Assembly (NCBI GenBank): GCA_012861695.1
Contig: JAAOOA010000366.1
Coordinates: 221,001 to 285,000, forward strand
DNA from: Trematomus loennbergii
Taxonomy: Eukaryota > Chordata > Actinopteri > Perciformes > Nototheniidae
Reading direction: 5' to 3'
DNA length: 64,000 nucleotides
Part shown: piece after piece, positions 1-10,390 of the stretch
How the letters are laid out: every line of letters begins with the position of its first letter
Position numbering within the stretch: the first letter of the stretch is position 1
The notes under the pieces: model-generated
The model's input: the letters and a program-made list of their open reading frames with translations, nothing else
The model's database searches: none
What the model was told of the DNA's origin: nothing
Program-made: the position numbers and the translations under genes

Positions 1-160
1 CAGGGTTGGGAGGGTTACTTTGTAAATGTAATCAGTTACTGATTACTGAATACATGGCTCTGAAAGCATCCGAATACAGTTACAGTTACGTGTTTTAAAA
101 AAGTAACGTAATCAGATTACTTTCTTTATCCATCACAGATGAGAAAATAATAAAACAAAT
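1..160. mobile_element. hAT-like transposon terminus (non-autonomous)
   Basis: The window opens with CAGGGTTGGGAGGGTTACTT, which resembles the ends of fish hAT elements, followed by short GTAACG/GTAATC repeats. The mirror-image end was not found in the following 8 kb, so this is either a solo end or an element whose partner lies outside the window. Family placement rests only on the terminal motif. Confidence 0.45.
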
Positions 161-239
161 ACAAAGAGGAAACAATTTGATATGTCTACCATTTATTTTA
201 GGAGTATTAATATTTTTTCAGATAGGATCATACATTTAC

Positions 240-660
240 AAAACATCACCATGTTTTTATTTAACAAATTAATCTACAATAAATCCTAATCTTATATTAT
301 AAAACATCACCATGTTTTTATTTAACAAATCAATCTACATTAAATCCTAATCTTATATTATAAAACATCACCATATTTTTATTTAACAAATTAATCTACA
401 ATAAATCCTAATCTTATATTATCAAACATCACCATGTTTTATTTAACAAATTAATCTACAATAAATCCTAATCTTATATTATCAAACATCACCATGCTTT
501 TATTTAACTAAATAATCTACAATAAATCCTAATCTTATATTATCAAACATCACCATGTTTTTATTTAACAAATTAATCTACAATAAATCCTAATCTTATA
601 TTATCAAACATCACCATGCTTTTATTTAACTAAATAATCTACAATAAATCCTAATCTTAT
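240..660. repeat. 61-bp tandem repeat, about 7 units
   Basis: Seven head-to-tail copies of a unit of about 61 bp begin near 241, 302, 363, 424, 484, 545 and 606. Each carries AAACATCACCATG, TTTATTTAAC and AATAAATCCTAATCTTATAT. Units differ by a few substitutions and one-base indels. The array lies next to the BEN-like gene and could be a subterminal array of that element, but this is only inferred from position. Confidence 0.9.
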
Positions 661-737
661 GGTCCTATATTGAACAAACTATGCCTATCTGCGGCCTATC
701 TACAGTATGCCTATTTTTGGCCTATCTACAGTTGAAT

Positions 738-1959
738 CTATCTGTGGTTGAAACCAGGGCGAGGTGTTTCTGGATCCATTTTTCTTGGGCTCCTCAGTCT
801 CTCGTTTATGCGGTTCCTAATTTTATGCCACTGGTCCGTGGTCAGGCCTGGGAACCGACGGGAGACACTGGACTCAAGTGTCTGCCTCACATTGAGGGGA
901 AGAGGCATTTTCCCTTTGCTCCCACTCCAGTTGGTGACTTTTGCCAAGTTCCCATATGACTCAAATGGCAACATGGCCATGAACATATCCCCCGCAAATT
1001 TCTCTGGGCGATGCTGTCCACTGCGAAAGCAGTCCTCGAAGAACTTGTCCTCGCGATCCGCGGAAACTGCCCTGAGGAGGGTGGGCGCATCAGGTGTGTG
1101 CGACGGTCGTGGTATTTCTTCCGACCGGAAGAGACCGCTTCCAGTGACCGCTGGAATTGGCACCTCTGGCTGTAGAGGCTTTGGGTCTGCGTCTCCCACA
1201 GGTAACTCAAACAGCCGTCGCCTGGATTGGACCTGTGTGTCCAGGTGCTGCTGCAGTTCCAACCTCATGGCAACCTGTGCCACCGTCATGGCAACCCGCT
1301 CCGACTCTGCAGTGCTGTGCCAACCTCATGGCAGCGTGCTCCAACCTCATGGCAGCACGCTCTTCAGTCAGCTCCAACACTTGTGCCTCCGTGGCGGTTA
1401 ACCGGATTTTCAGTGCCCGGATCTCTGCGTCAGGCAATCCGCCAGCCGCACATGAAACAGCCACCGGGAGCACCTTAAGTGTGATGGCCTGATAGGAAAC
1501 AGAAAAAAAATATGAATACCAGTGGTCACATTTGTATTCCAAAAACGATATGTTAAAACTAATTAATACTTTCTATTTGTATTGAGATATAATAATAATA
1601 ATGAGACCCCCCGCCCCCAAATCAAATCCCAATTCAACCCCTGGGTGTAAGTATTAATGATTGACAATGAGGGCCAATAGTACGTACCGCTTTCTTTTTA
1701 ACCAGTCTGACTTTGCTTGGTTTTTTGGTCGCAGGAGACGGCTTCACCTTTTTTGCAGTGTCCATCTGCGGGGCGGACTATAGGAATTAGGAATAAAGAA
1801 TATAACACAATTAGACATAAGCACAAGTGAAATTAACAAATAATCACACATACAGTAGGTCCAAAGGGCAGAGTATAGGTTATTTACAATCAATTTATGT
1901 CAGCTCACCTGTGCAAGAACTTTTCTTCTCTTGCTCTCGTAGAACTTGTTGGAATCCAT
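738..1959 (-). CDS. BEN-domain-like protein, three exons, frameshifted
   Basis: Three minus-strand exons join in phase: 1909-1959 (start codon, 17 codons, donor GTGAGC), 1688-1777 (30 codons, very Lys-rich, donor GTACGT) and 738-1488 (after acceptor CTATCAG). Together they give about 296 residues. The N-terminus is basic and nuclear-signal-like. The middle is a Glu/Arg/Leu-rich helical stretch built from repeats of about 21 bp (AMRLE, AMRLAQ). The C-terminal 100 residues, with LPLNVRQTLE, RRFPG and QWHKIRNRINERLR, resemble a BEN DNA- or protein-binding domain. A one-base shift near 1310, inside the repeats, breaks the frame. It is divergent from the Tc1-like transposase starting at 2194. I infer a transposon-encoded accessory protein. 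The BEN call is by eye, and a lone host-derived gene remains possible. Confidence 0.6.
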
Positions 1960-2193
1960 TATAAGTTCTTCTTAGTTCTCTCACAAATAAATGATGTGCG
2001 TTCTTCTTCACAAAAGACGGTGTGCCAAAAGCAAGTTATGCACTCTATTTATCTGTGAATCGTACATGGTGTTCGTGCACCTGGATTTTAATTGGCGCGT
2101 CTACAGCTACAGCCGCACCTACTTTTGTCGGCTACTAATTTGCGTAACCGGCTTCTGGAATCTGGAATCCACTATTCCACTACAACAGCCAGG
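1960..2193. promoter_or_regulatory. Divergent intergenic region, presumed bidirectional promoter
   Basis: These 234 bp separate the start codon of the minus-strand BEN-like gene from the favoured start codon of the plus-strand transposase. Being so short and head-to-head, it must hold both 5' UTRs and promoters if both genes are expressed. I see no clear TATA box. Two upstream in-frame ATGs (2092 and further 5') exist for the transposase frame. Confidence 0.35.
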
Positions 2194-3275
2194 ATGCGCA
2201 TCAACCGAGAGAAGTCCCAGGAGGTTCGTGTCATGCGGGCAAATGGAAAATCAACAAGAGAAATTCAAGAACATTTTGCAAGCCTTGGCATAGCAATTTC
2301 ACAAAGCACTCTGCGATATCACTTCCAGGCGAAACCACCCCGCCGCTCAGGTCCAAGAAAACTCAAACCGTAAGTAGCCTACCTTATTTAATAGTATAGC
2401 ACGTATCGTAAACAGCTGACATGTGATAGTTCTGCATTTCCCTGATGGCTTTTGTATTTTTCTTTTACAGCAATATCGTGAATGCGATCGAGAATGCGAC
2501 AACGGCTGATGACGAACTCCCGGCTCATGTTGTAAAGCGGAAAATTCAGGCGGACTTTGGGGTTTCGCTAGGACTCAGCAGCATCCGCAAGGCCAGGAGA
2601 AAACTTGGCTGGAAATATGGCAGGACCCGTTTCACTCCAATGATCAGAGATCACAATAAAGAAGCGAGGCTGAGACAAGCCCTCCAGTGGATCGAGTCTG
2701 GGGAAACGTGGCATGATGTGCTTTTTACGGATGAATCCACAATAGCTCTGGAACACTTTGCAAGGCTCAGTTTCAACAGAAAGAACCATTCTGTTGCAAA
2801 GCCTCAACCGAAACATCCGATAAAGTTGCATGTCTGGGGAATGATTTCGCACCACGGTCCAGGCCCTTTGGTTATCTTTGAAGGAATCATGGACAGAATT
2901 TACTTCGAAAACAGTATCATCAAGGAAGCTGCAAGTCCATACATCAGGGGACATTTTGGGTCGAATCACCGCTTCTTCCAAGACAATGACCCGAAACACA
3001 GCGCGGCAGCAGCTGCAATTGCGGCTGAGGGAATAAACTGGGTTAAAACTCCACCCGAATCTCCGGATTTGAATCCCATCGAGTTGGTCTGGCACTTGAT
3101 GAAAGACTTCATTCGGAAGGAGGCTAAACCAGGCTCGAAGCAGGAGCTGATGCAAGCGATAGAGGATTTTTGGAGGACAAGACTGACCCAGGAGACCTGT
3201 AGTCGACTAATTGCAGGCCTCAATAAAGTTCTGCCATTGGTTGTGAAAAACAACGGTGGACATAGTGGAAAGTGA
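2194..3275 (+). CDS. Tc1/mariner-family DDE transposase, two exons
   Basis: A cut-and-paste transposase of about 326 residues. Exon 1 is 2194-2369 (donor GTAAGTAG) and exon 2 is 2471-3275 (acceptor TTTTACAG); the join keeps frame in phase 2. Exon 1 encodes an N-terminal helix-turn-helix ([20 protein letters not shown]). Exon 2 carries the rest of the DNA-binding region, then the catalytic motifs FTDES (first Asp), QDNDPKH (second Asp, codon at 2982) and [11 protein letters not shown] (Glu, codon at 3081). The second Asp and the Glu are separated by 32 residues instead of the 34 usual in Tc1. I chose ATG 2194 because the helix-turn-helix follows at once; an ATG at 2092 in the same frame would add 34 unrelated residues. 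No stop or frameshift is seen, so it could be functional. Terminal inverted repeats were not found. Confidence 0.85.
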
Positions 3276-3592
3276 AATTGAGATTGTCAAATTTAATAAA
3301 AATACAAAATAATGTATCTGTGTACGTGTTTTACTATGTGATCTGCATGCACTTATCAAACATTACACCGTTACAGTTACTGATTTCAAATAAACAAAGT
3401 CTTGGCTTTCAGAATATTAAACTTGTTTCGGCAAATTTAGATGATAAATACAACTATGAAGCTTGTAACGGCATAATTACTTAAGCGGAGAACGGAGTAA
3501 GTTAACGTTACAGCAGGCATAACAACAGCCGGTGTTTATTTTATTATAATGTATAGTCGTTATTCATTTGTTTTAAAGCTCAATAAGGAAGA
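3183..3592 (+). repeat. Left arm of an interrupted inverted duplication
   Basis: From the last codons of the transposase to about 3592, segments reappear in reverse complement downstream: 3183-3365 matches 7558-7740 at about 95 percent by eye, 3380-3410 matches near 5563-5602, and 3545-3592 (GTCGTTATTCATTTG region) matches 5461-5505. The last piece also matches TTAA elements near 39.5 and 50.7 kb, so the arm is itself composite. Confidence 0.7.
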
Positions 3593-5460
3593 GACTTGCT
3601 ATTATTGAAATGATTTGCCCTAAACTTCTGCTCTCAGACATAGTTAATTATTAAGTTATTACCTTATCCGATAATAATCCAATGCAGAGTCAATAATGTT
3701 ATATAAAACATTATTTATATATATAGTCTTAAAGTTACAACCGGCCCTTTGAGTGCAACCTTAATGCTGATGTGGCCCGCGATGAAATTGAGTTTGACAC
3801 CCCCTGCTCTAGGTAAGGGAAATGTGAATATGGAGGTGTAAAGATGCGGTTGCATGTCAACACAAGACAACACATTAACTATTTAAATGGTCATAAGACA
3901 TACACTGAGCACTTCCTTGGCATCAAGGTAATCACTAAAGACCATTGCAAGACTATTTATGTTTGGATTCTCACTTGAGGAATCTTAACCTGAGCCACAA
4001 TAAATTGTCTATAAATAGATTCCCAACATCTCAGTTGTATTAAAAATGAATAAGGCCATCTTCACGAAAAGTTCAAAAGCAGCCCCTTGCCATTCTGTCT
4101 AATGTTGTGCGACGGGGGAGGGGGGAGAGAGTTAGACGCTCGTGAATCTTACTGAGAACGTTATGTTTCCTCTGACTGCTTATGCCAAAAGCAACGACAA
4201 ATTATCTGTTTTAAATACCTTTTTAGACCGTAAACTTTAGAATGAAATGTAATACCGGTTAGTTTTTTGTGTTCATACTGACAGAAGAAGAAATAAATTA
4301 AGTATGAATGAGAATAAGACTTATGTAATGTATTGACATTTGATCAGTAGCCTATAAATGTATTACTAACTTTATCCACTGTGGTACCGAAGCTTGGATC
4401 ACTGCCAAAGACATGTTCCAGGTCAGCTGGCAGCTTTCAATATTTTTCATGTGCGATTCTAACGCTTTCAGAAAGTGAAACATACAGCATCATTTGAGAA
4501 AAATAAATCAAAATAAGCGTTATAAATGAACCCTGACTACTTGTGTTTAGGACTCACTGTATTTAGCTACTCTCTAGGTCTGTGGGCCAAATATGGGGGG
4601 GGGGTTCTGTTAGAATTGTCCTCTCTGCACGGAGGAGCCGCGGAGAAGTGAATCACAGTGATCTGCTATTTTAAATTAAATTCAACACATATCGACCCTA
4701 AATATAGCATATATTAAGAACGAGAAAGTGTTAACATCGTTTTTTGTAAACATATGAGAGCATCAGAGCATCGTCCTATGGGCTTAGCCCCGGACAGGTA
4801 CAACAGGTATTCACTCAGAGGGGGGTAGTTACATGTCAAAAAGCAACATACAGTAGGCGGGTGGGGGATGGTGAACGTTTACATTTCTCTACAGAATACA
4901 TTGAATTTAAGGGGAGCAGTTACTGAGAAGTATATAATGAGAACTGCTACCAATGGTGGCCTATTTAGTTTATTAAGAAATACATATTTGTAGCTTTTTT
5001 TTAATCTGCAGTAGGAAATGCAGAGAGTAGCGACAGGGCTGGTCCAACCTGATCTGTAAGTGCTATGAATGGGGGGCTTATATGCATTTGAAAAGCAAGC
5101 AATATAAATCACACAGTTCGTATACAATAGGCATTAAAAGCACCATCGACAACCATTGCCCTTCTCCTATTCAAACCAAAAGAGAAAATGCAGATATTAC
5201 ACTCTGAAAAGAAAGGGTAGACTATATGTACTCTTAGTGCCAAGTAGCTAAGCTATTCATTCGCAGAAATGTAAAGTGGTCTATCTAAGTTCTATTCATA
5301 TTCTTGACGGGAAGAGTTAGTATACAATAGAGTTAGAGTTAGTATACTTTAAAAGCCTTCTCCAAATCAAACCAAGATATCTTGGGTATTCACTCAGAGG
5401 GGGGTCGGTGAACCGGGCAGAGTTTTTCGCAGGTCAACGTGTGTGAAAGTTTAAAGTTCA
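3593..5460. other. Spacer of the inverted duplication; no gene
   Basis: I see no coding exon here. A hAT-like end lies at 3738-3807, reading outwards as CAGGGGGTGTCAAACTCAAT on the minus strand. The phrase GTATTCACTCAGAGGGGGGT occurs at about 4807 and again near 5388. G-runs occur at 4110-4125 and 4595. The remainder is AT-rich. Confidence 0.5.
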
Positions 5461-5602
5461 ATCTTCCTTATTGAGCTTTATAACAAATGAATAACGACTA
5501 TATATTATAATAAAACTATATATTGAGCTTTAAAACAAATGATATATATTATAATAAAATTAATTTATTTGAAATCAGATGAAAACAAACTGTAACGGCC
5601 CA
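5461..5602 (-). repeat. Inner part of right arm of inverted duplication
   Basis: Reverse complement of pieces of 3380-3592, with an extra internal partial duplication (TTGAGCTTTA occurs twice) and small gaps. The arm resumes at 7558 after the inserted TTAA element. Confidence 0.6.
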
Positions 5603-5671
5603 TATTATTCATATTCCGAGCCATAAAGACTTTATTTAGGTTGTTTGAGAGGTACAGCTACCATTCTTTAA

Positions 5672-7553
5672 GGCGAGACACGGCAGGCAAAAACATCGTT
5701 TTTCCTGCACTGGTCAATTTTGAGATTTTGTGCTATTTTGATTCCATAACATGTTTTCTTTCAGGCTTTTTGGAAGGAAAACGTACAAAATACACATTTA
5801 AGTGTTTATTTTACTATAGTTTGTCTATTTGCGTCTGTAGATTTCTCCTACATTCACCAAAAGTTAGCATTCTAACGTAAGTAATAATCTGGTTTTCTGT
5901 TTTTTTCAGCACTGAAACAACACCAAAACACAAATGTACCGTAAAGGCTATATTTACTTTGTGTGTGTGTCAAATGTGTGTTTAAGTCTACACCGAACAT
6001 CAGAATATCATAACACATACTGTACATACACTTATTATATACAAAAAGTAACTCTTACTGAGTTGAGTGAACTACAGTACAGTACAAGTGGATTTGAACG
6101 TGGCTTAAATGGCAGACGCTTTCTACGACAAACAACAACTACAGCAACAAGCACTTGTGAATTTAAATCCAACCAGGATCATTTGAGTCAGTCACTTTAA
6201 TGGATTCCAGGGCTTTATAACCATGTAAGAGCAGCATTAATACCGACCCTACAGTTCATTCAATCCACTGAGTAACTGTCTGAAGGCATTAAATACATGC
6301 ATACCGTAAGTAGAGCATTATACCAAATGCACATACTTCCATGTTATATTAAAGCATCTCGTTCAATATTAAATAAATAGTATTATCATTGTGATGTGTT
6401 AGATATCTAAATGAATACATTTTTTATGTTTGAACATTTGTATATAAATAATAAAAGGATGTACTGTGTGACTATTGAATGAAATTGAACTCAGTGGGAT
6501 ATTTTACCAGCAGAGATTTTTTTACATTTTGGAAAATTAGCACCATTGAAGTTAAGCAGTTCCTTTGCACAACTTCTGCAGTTTTAAGGAGGGTTTGCAC
6601 CATGTCTTCAGAGGTATCGTTAGAAAGCTCCGTTTCTCCTGCACAATCTCATCGGATCCAAATATGGTCATTTCCTTTGTATCTGCAACCAATCGTGAAA
6701 GTGCAAAGGGGTCTTAAACCAAGAAACGAAATCTCATTGGCTGGTGTCAATTTCTGACAACGTGATTCGTTCAGATGCGTCACGTGGTGTGCTAAAGCAC
6801 TTCCTGGTTAGCTTTCGCTCGAAATTTAAATCTGAAAATGGCAAAATAACGGAGAAAAAAACGTTCACAGAGAAGACGACAACAATTGTCACTTGCACAA
6901 AGCAAGGTTATACAAAAAACAAATGACCCCGAACATGAAATACCTTCACGGAGTGCGTCGATGCGCAAGCTATCATCCAGATAACAGGAGGGTTTAGCTA
7001 GCGTCACCCTGCAATCTTTAAAGGTCGTTTTCTCAAAATGAGTTTTTTCTCCTACTCTGAGTTCGAAATGTCCACTTCAGTAGCAGTTACATACACCAAA
7101 CCTTCCAGTTATATTCCTATCAATATTATGAAGGCTTTTACAGAAGGGTTTGGTCATATATAATTCATAGCCTGAATTATATAACATTTTATACCTAAAA
7201 ACATGGTGAAAATTGATATTTTAGGGCTGTTGACAGTATTTTCTGATTTATGGAGTGATACAAAGAGATATCCAAAATCCCTTCTGTAAAAGCCTTAGAT
7301 ACTAATATGACTACAAAATGAAACAATTATTTTGATCCTGGCTTTATCCAAAGTTCAGATTTCGGTTCCTGAAATGTGTTCAAATATGCGCATATTTCAT
7401 GAGATAATGGTTCATTTGGATATTTAAACATGCTATTTCAGAAAACTTGTAATACAAAAAACAATTGCCTTATTGTAAGTAATTAACTGGAGAAATATTT
7501 AGCTGATATCTTTAAGTTAAAAAAAATACCCTATTCACCTGGGGTGTCTCGCC
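5672..7553. mobile_element. TTAA-target DNA transposon, Kolobok/piggyBac-like, 1.9 kb
   Basis: Flanked by TTAA on both sides (5668-5671 and 7554-7557). The ends are inverted: GGCGAGACACGGCAGG on the left and GGCGAGACACCCCAGG read inwards on the right, 14 of 16 matching. A TTAA duplication fits Kolobok or piggyBac superfamilies; the GG start favours Kolobok. No transposase domain is recognisable in its short open frames, so it looks non-autonomous. Inside, AAGGCTTTTACAGAAGGG (7130) and its near reverse complement (7268) form a loose hairpin. It interrupts the right arm of the inverted duplication. Confidence 0.75.
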
Positions 7554-7557
7554 TTAA

Positions 7558-7740
7558 TTAGATGTTTGATAAGTGCAGATCACATAGTAAAACACGTACA
7601 CAGATACATTATTTTGTATTTTTATTAAATTCGACAATGTCAATTTCACTTTCCACTATGTCCACCGTTGTTTTTCACAACCAATGGCAGAACTTTATTG
7701 AGGCCTGTAATTAGTCAACTACAGGTCTCTTGAGTCAGTC
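7558..7740 (-). pseudogene. Inverted fragment of the Tc1-like transposase 3' end
   Basis: Read on the minus strand this is the last 30 or so codons plus the 3' UTR of the transposase at 2194-3275, including the GTGAAAAACAACGGTGGACA and AATAATGTATCTGTGTACG stretches. It differs by a few substitutions and a short deletion. It lacks all catalytic motifs and is only a relic. Confidence 0.85.
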
Positions 7741-8205
7741 TTTTTCTTCCAAAAAGCTTGTGACAAGATGTTATTGCTCTTGACATTAAAAACAAGATTT
7801 TAACTTTAGTTTTTTATATAATATCTGCATTTTCTATTGTGAAAAACTAAGTCTTAGTTATTTAATATATAGCGCCATCTCCTGGTTAAACCCTGAAATT
7901 GGAGAATAGTGGGTTGGGCCTAACATTTCTGAATACTGGTCTTTGTGGTCTTAGGCTGGTAACTGGCTGGAAGTAGGCTGGAAGCTGTATGCTGGGGTCC
8001 AAAATAAGAGGCTCCATCTGTAAATCTAGTACTGCCTTATGAGTCTCAGAGTGAAAGAGTGATAATAATTTATATAGCAGCTTTCATGCATGATACTGTA
8101 CAGCCCAAAATTGCACACACGTGAGCAAGTTAGGCCAACATAGGATATAGACATTTGCTGTTAGGCCAGTTGTTTGTTGTTAGGCCAATTCAGCATATAC
8201 AGTAA
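7741..8205. other. Unassigned intergenic sequence
   Basis: No exon or complete repeat recognised. There are loose repeats of GCTGGAAGTAGGCTGGAAG (7965) and of TTAGGCCA (8130-8185). The stretch ends in the TAA target duplication of the next element. Confidence 0.4.
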
Positions 8206-8295
8206 TGGCGCGTTTCCACTACACGGCCTCGCTCGGCCCCGCTCGGTTGGTATGGCTGGGCCGCGATTGGCCTCGTTAGGACCAGCTCACTTTAA
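8206..8295. repeat. Extra 90-bp Harbinger 5' end, tandem to a second end
   Basis: TAA plus TGGCGCGTTTCCA occurs at 8203 and again at 8293. The first copy runs only 90 bp (GC-rich, CTCGCTCGGCCCCGC) before the second start. The second has CCATTACA where the first and the right end have CCACTACA. This looks like one element end sitting directly against another. Confidence 0.6.
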
Positions 8296-8407
8296 TGGCG
8301 CGTTTCCATTACAGTTTAGGAACTGGGGTAGTATCTATAGTAACGCAGTGTAGGCGGAGCGACGCTGCTTAAAACTGCCGTGACGTCATCTTCAATGCGA
8401 CACAACA

Positions 8408-8924
8408 ATGGAGGATTGAAGATGTGAAAGCGATCGTTTGCTTGTTTTTTGCTGTGTGGTTTATTATCACAAGAAATAGACAAGAGTTGTTTCGAAAGAG
8501 GCGACGTATAGCAAGACGAGGTATAAAAAGCTGACGCGAGAGTTCGGGCAGTCCTCCAACGCCGCAGAGACTACAGGACGACTCGAATCACTACAAACTA
8601 CAATGCTACTTGGTAAGCTAACGTTCGCTAACTAGCAATGTGTTTAGGCTCACGCTCCCTATACGACCAAGTATTTCAAGTATTTAATTAATTGTAGCTA
8701 CCACTTTTACGTATTAAAATATGTATGCTTTTGTTTGTGTATTTCAGAAGTTACCGACCGAGCTACCGAGTGTGGAATGTGATTTTCCATCTTTCACACA
8801 CACTCAGTGGGTGGAGAACTTCAGGATGCCTGAGGAAAACCTACGTCTACCAGGGGAGCAGTGGCACAAGGCAGAGGAGGGCAGGGACATACGAGAGGGT
8901 CTGATGCGCTACCTGAATACCTAG
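8408..8924 (+). pseudogene. Internally deleted Harbinger transposase relic
   Basis: Exon 1 begins near 8408 but its frame breaks at once (ATG GAG GAT TGA); one base off it reads on as a hydrophobic, then Arg-rich N-terminus (FFAVWFIITRNRQ, RKRRRIARR). A donor GTAAGC lies at 8613. After acceptor TTTCAG, exon 2 (8748-8924) encodes QWVENFRM, like the start of Harbinger transposase domains, then runs directly into GRDIREGLMRYLN, like the usual C-terminus, and stops. The whole DDE core is therefore missing. The family match is by motif only. Confidence 0.55.
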
Positions 8925-9609
8925 AATGTATAATGTAATACCTAAATATTCATTGTATTGTATTGAACATAAATACATCTTTTCTTTTTCACATACATGT
9001 GTTTGTCAAATTATTTAAACCAAAAAAATGTTATCAGAATTGACTATTTAGTAAATATTTGAATTTCAAGCACCAGTACTGCCCCCACAATAATAATAAT
9101 CTAATAAATTAAGCAAATACAAAGCAAACTATAAACATAAATACAAAAGTGTAAAACACAGCAGAACTATATCATAAATGCAAGTGTAAACAATTGTTAA
9201 CATGGATGGAGGCTAAAGTATCCACAGCATAAAATAATATGATTATGATGGTTTGTCTGAAAGACACAGCCTCAAGGTTCAAGGTTTTTTATTTTGTGAT
9301 ACGAACATAGCTAGTGTAGTTATGACAATGAACATCTTAGGTCACAGGCTCCTCCAACAGTGCAACACAATAACCAGATCAACAGAAATTAGTGCAAGTA
9401 AATATTAAGCGCTGTGCACCGCTCTCTTTGTATAGGTGTTTTCTTTTGTTCTCAGCACAACGAGGGTATTACAATTGAGTAATTTTTACTACATGTATTT
9501 ATCATGTATTCTTAATACCATTACAAAATATGTAATGTTATGTTTTAGAGGAGGACCTCAAGCTAGCAAACTCAATTTCAACAGTATGCAGAGTTGTCCT
9601 GCTAAAGAG
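8925..9609. other. Harbinger interior with minus-strand LINE 3' fragment
   Basis: About 9270-9415 matches the 3' end of the LINE at 41078: CAAGGTTCAAGGTT, ACATAGCTA, then CACAGGCTCCTCCAACAGTG. It therefore lies in minus orientation. The remainder shows nothing I recognise. It ends with AGAG (9606-9609), the target duplication of the retrovirus. Confidence 0.6.
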
Positions 9610-10367
9610 TGTTAGAAATTAAAATCAATGTTAAACAGCATAATTCAGTCTAAAACATATCGTCAGTTTAAAGCTGTTTTATTGTGGAAAAGCCCGGAAG
9701 TTCTCAGGAAATCAATGCCAAGCTTTTATTCTGAAAAATCCTTTATCCGGTTAGCTTGTGACTAATGTTGCGTTTTCTGAATGTAAAGTGAAAATGACTT
9801 GGAGTGTTACACACAAACGTACGGACTTTAAAACTACATCGATAGACGTTAAGATATTATTACTGCTGAATATTAATGAAGGTCTAGTTGATAGTAGTGT
9901 TTACAGATTACGTGAGAAGCTATGACGTCAGAGGGAATTTCCGTAAAAGAACGGTGCCGGAGCGGAACCACTAGGACTTCTAAACTAAGTATTACAGCTG
10001 TTTATAAGGTATTAAATAGAAAGTCATGACAGAGATAATGGAGGAGAAATGCTTAAGGAAGTAGGCAGAGAATATCAATGTCGAAATCATCTGTGCTCTC
10101 GCGATATCGAACCGACAAATGAGAAGGGAATACCCACTATTGCTCAGCGGGGACGACGAGATGGATAAAAACAGAGGACAGAGACCGCTCGCCCTCTTTC
10201 TTCGCTGCAGCCTCCCTGAAGACATCGCCGGCTTTGTCTCTCCTTACCCATGCTTGTTCTTTAACCACGTTACTTAATTAAACTACCCATTTGAACCTTT
10301 TCAGAGACTCCATTAGTCTCGTTATTTTAAGTTTCTTTCCTGGGAGCGAGAAGATCACGAATTATCA
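9610..10367 (+). repeat. 5' LTR of the retrovirus-like element
   Basis: Starts TGTTAGAAATTAAAATC and ends GAATTATCA. Compared with the 3' LTR it differs by roughly 15-20 one-base indels and almost no substitutions. The U3/R/U5 borders cannot be set with certainty. Confidence 0.9.
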
Positions 10368-10371
10368 ACAA

Positions 10372-10390
10372 TGGTGACCCGACATGTGAT
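10372..10390 (+). promoter_or_regulatory. Primer-binding site, tRNA-Trp-like
   Basis: Four bases after the 5' LTR comes TGGTGACCCGACATGTGAT. This is close to the tRNA-Trp primer site known from avian alpharetroviruses, with a missing C and an inserted AT. It would prime minus-strand DNA synthesis. The assignment is by comparison from memory. Confidence 0.6.

Noticed and set aside
748..1492. Plus-strand open frames opposite the BEN-like gene
   Set aside because: Shadows of the minus-strand exon; no splice or domain support.
2568..3253. Minus-strand open frames opposite the transposase
   Set aside because: Antisense shadows of a frame with clear DDE motifs.
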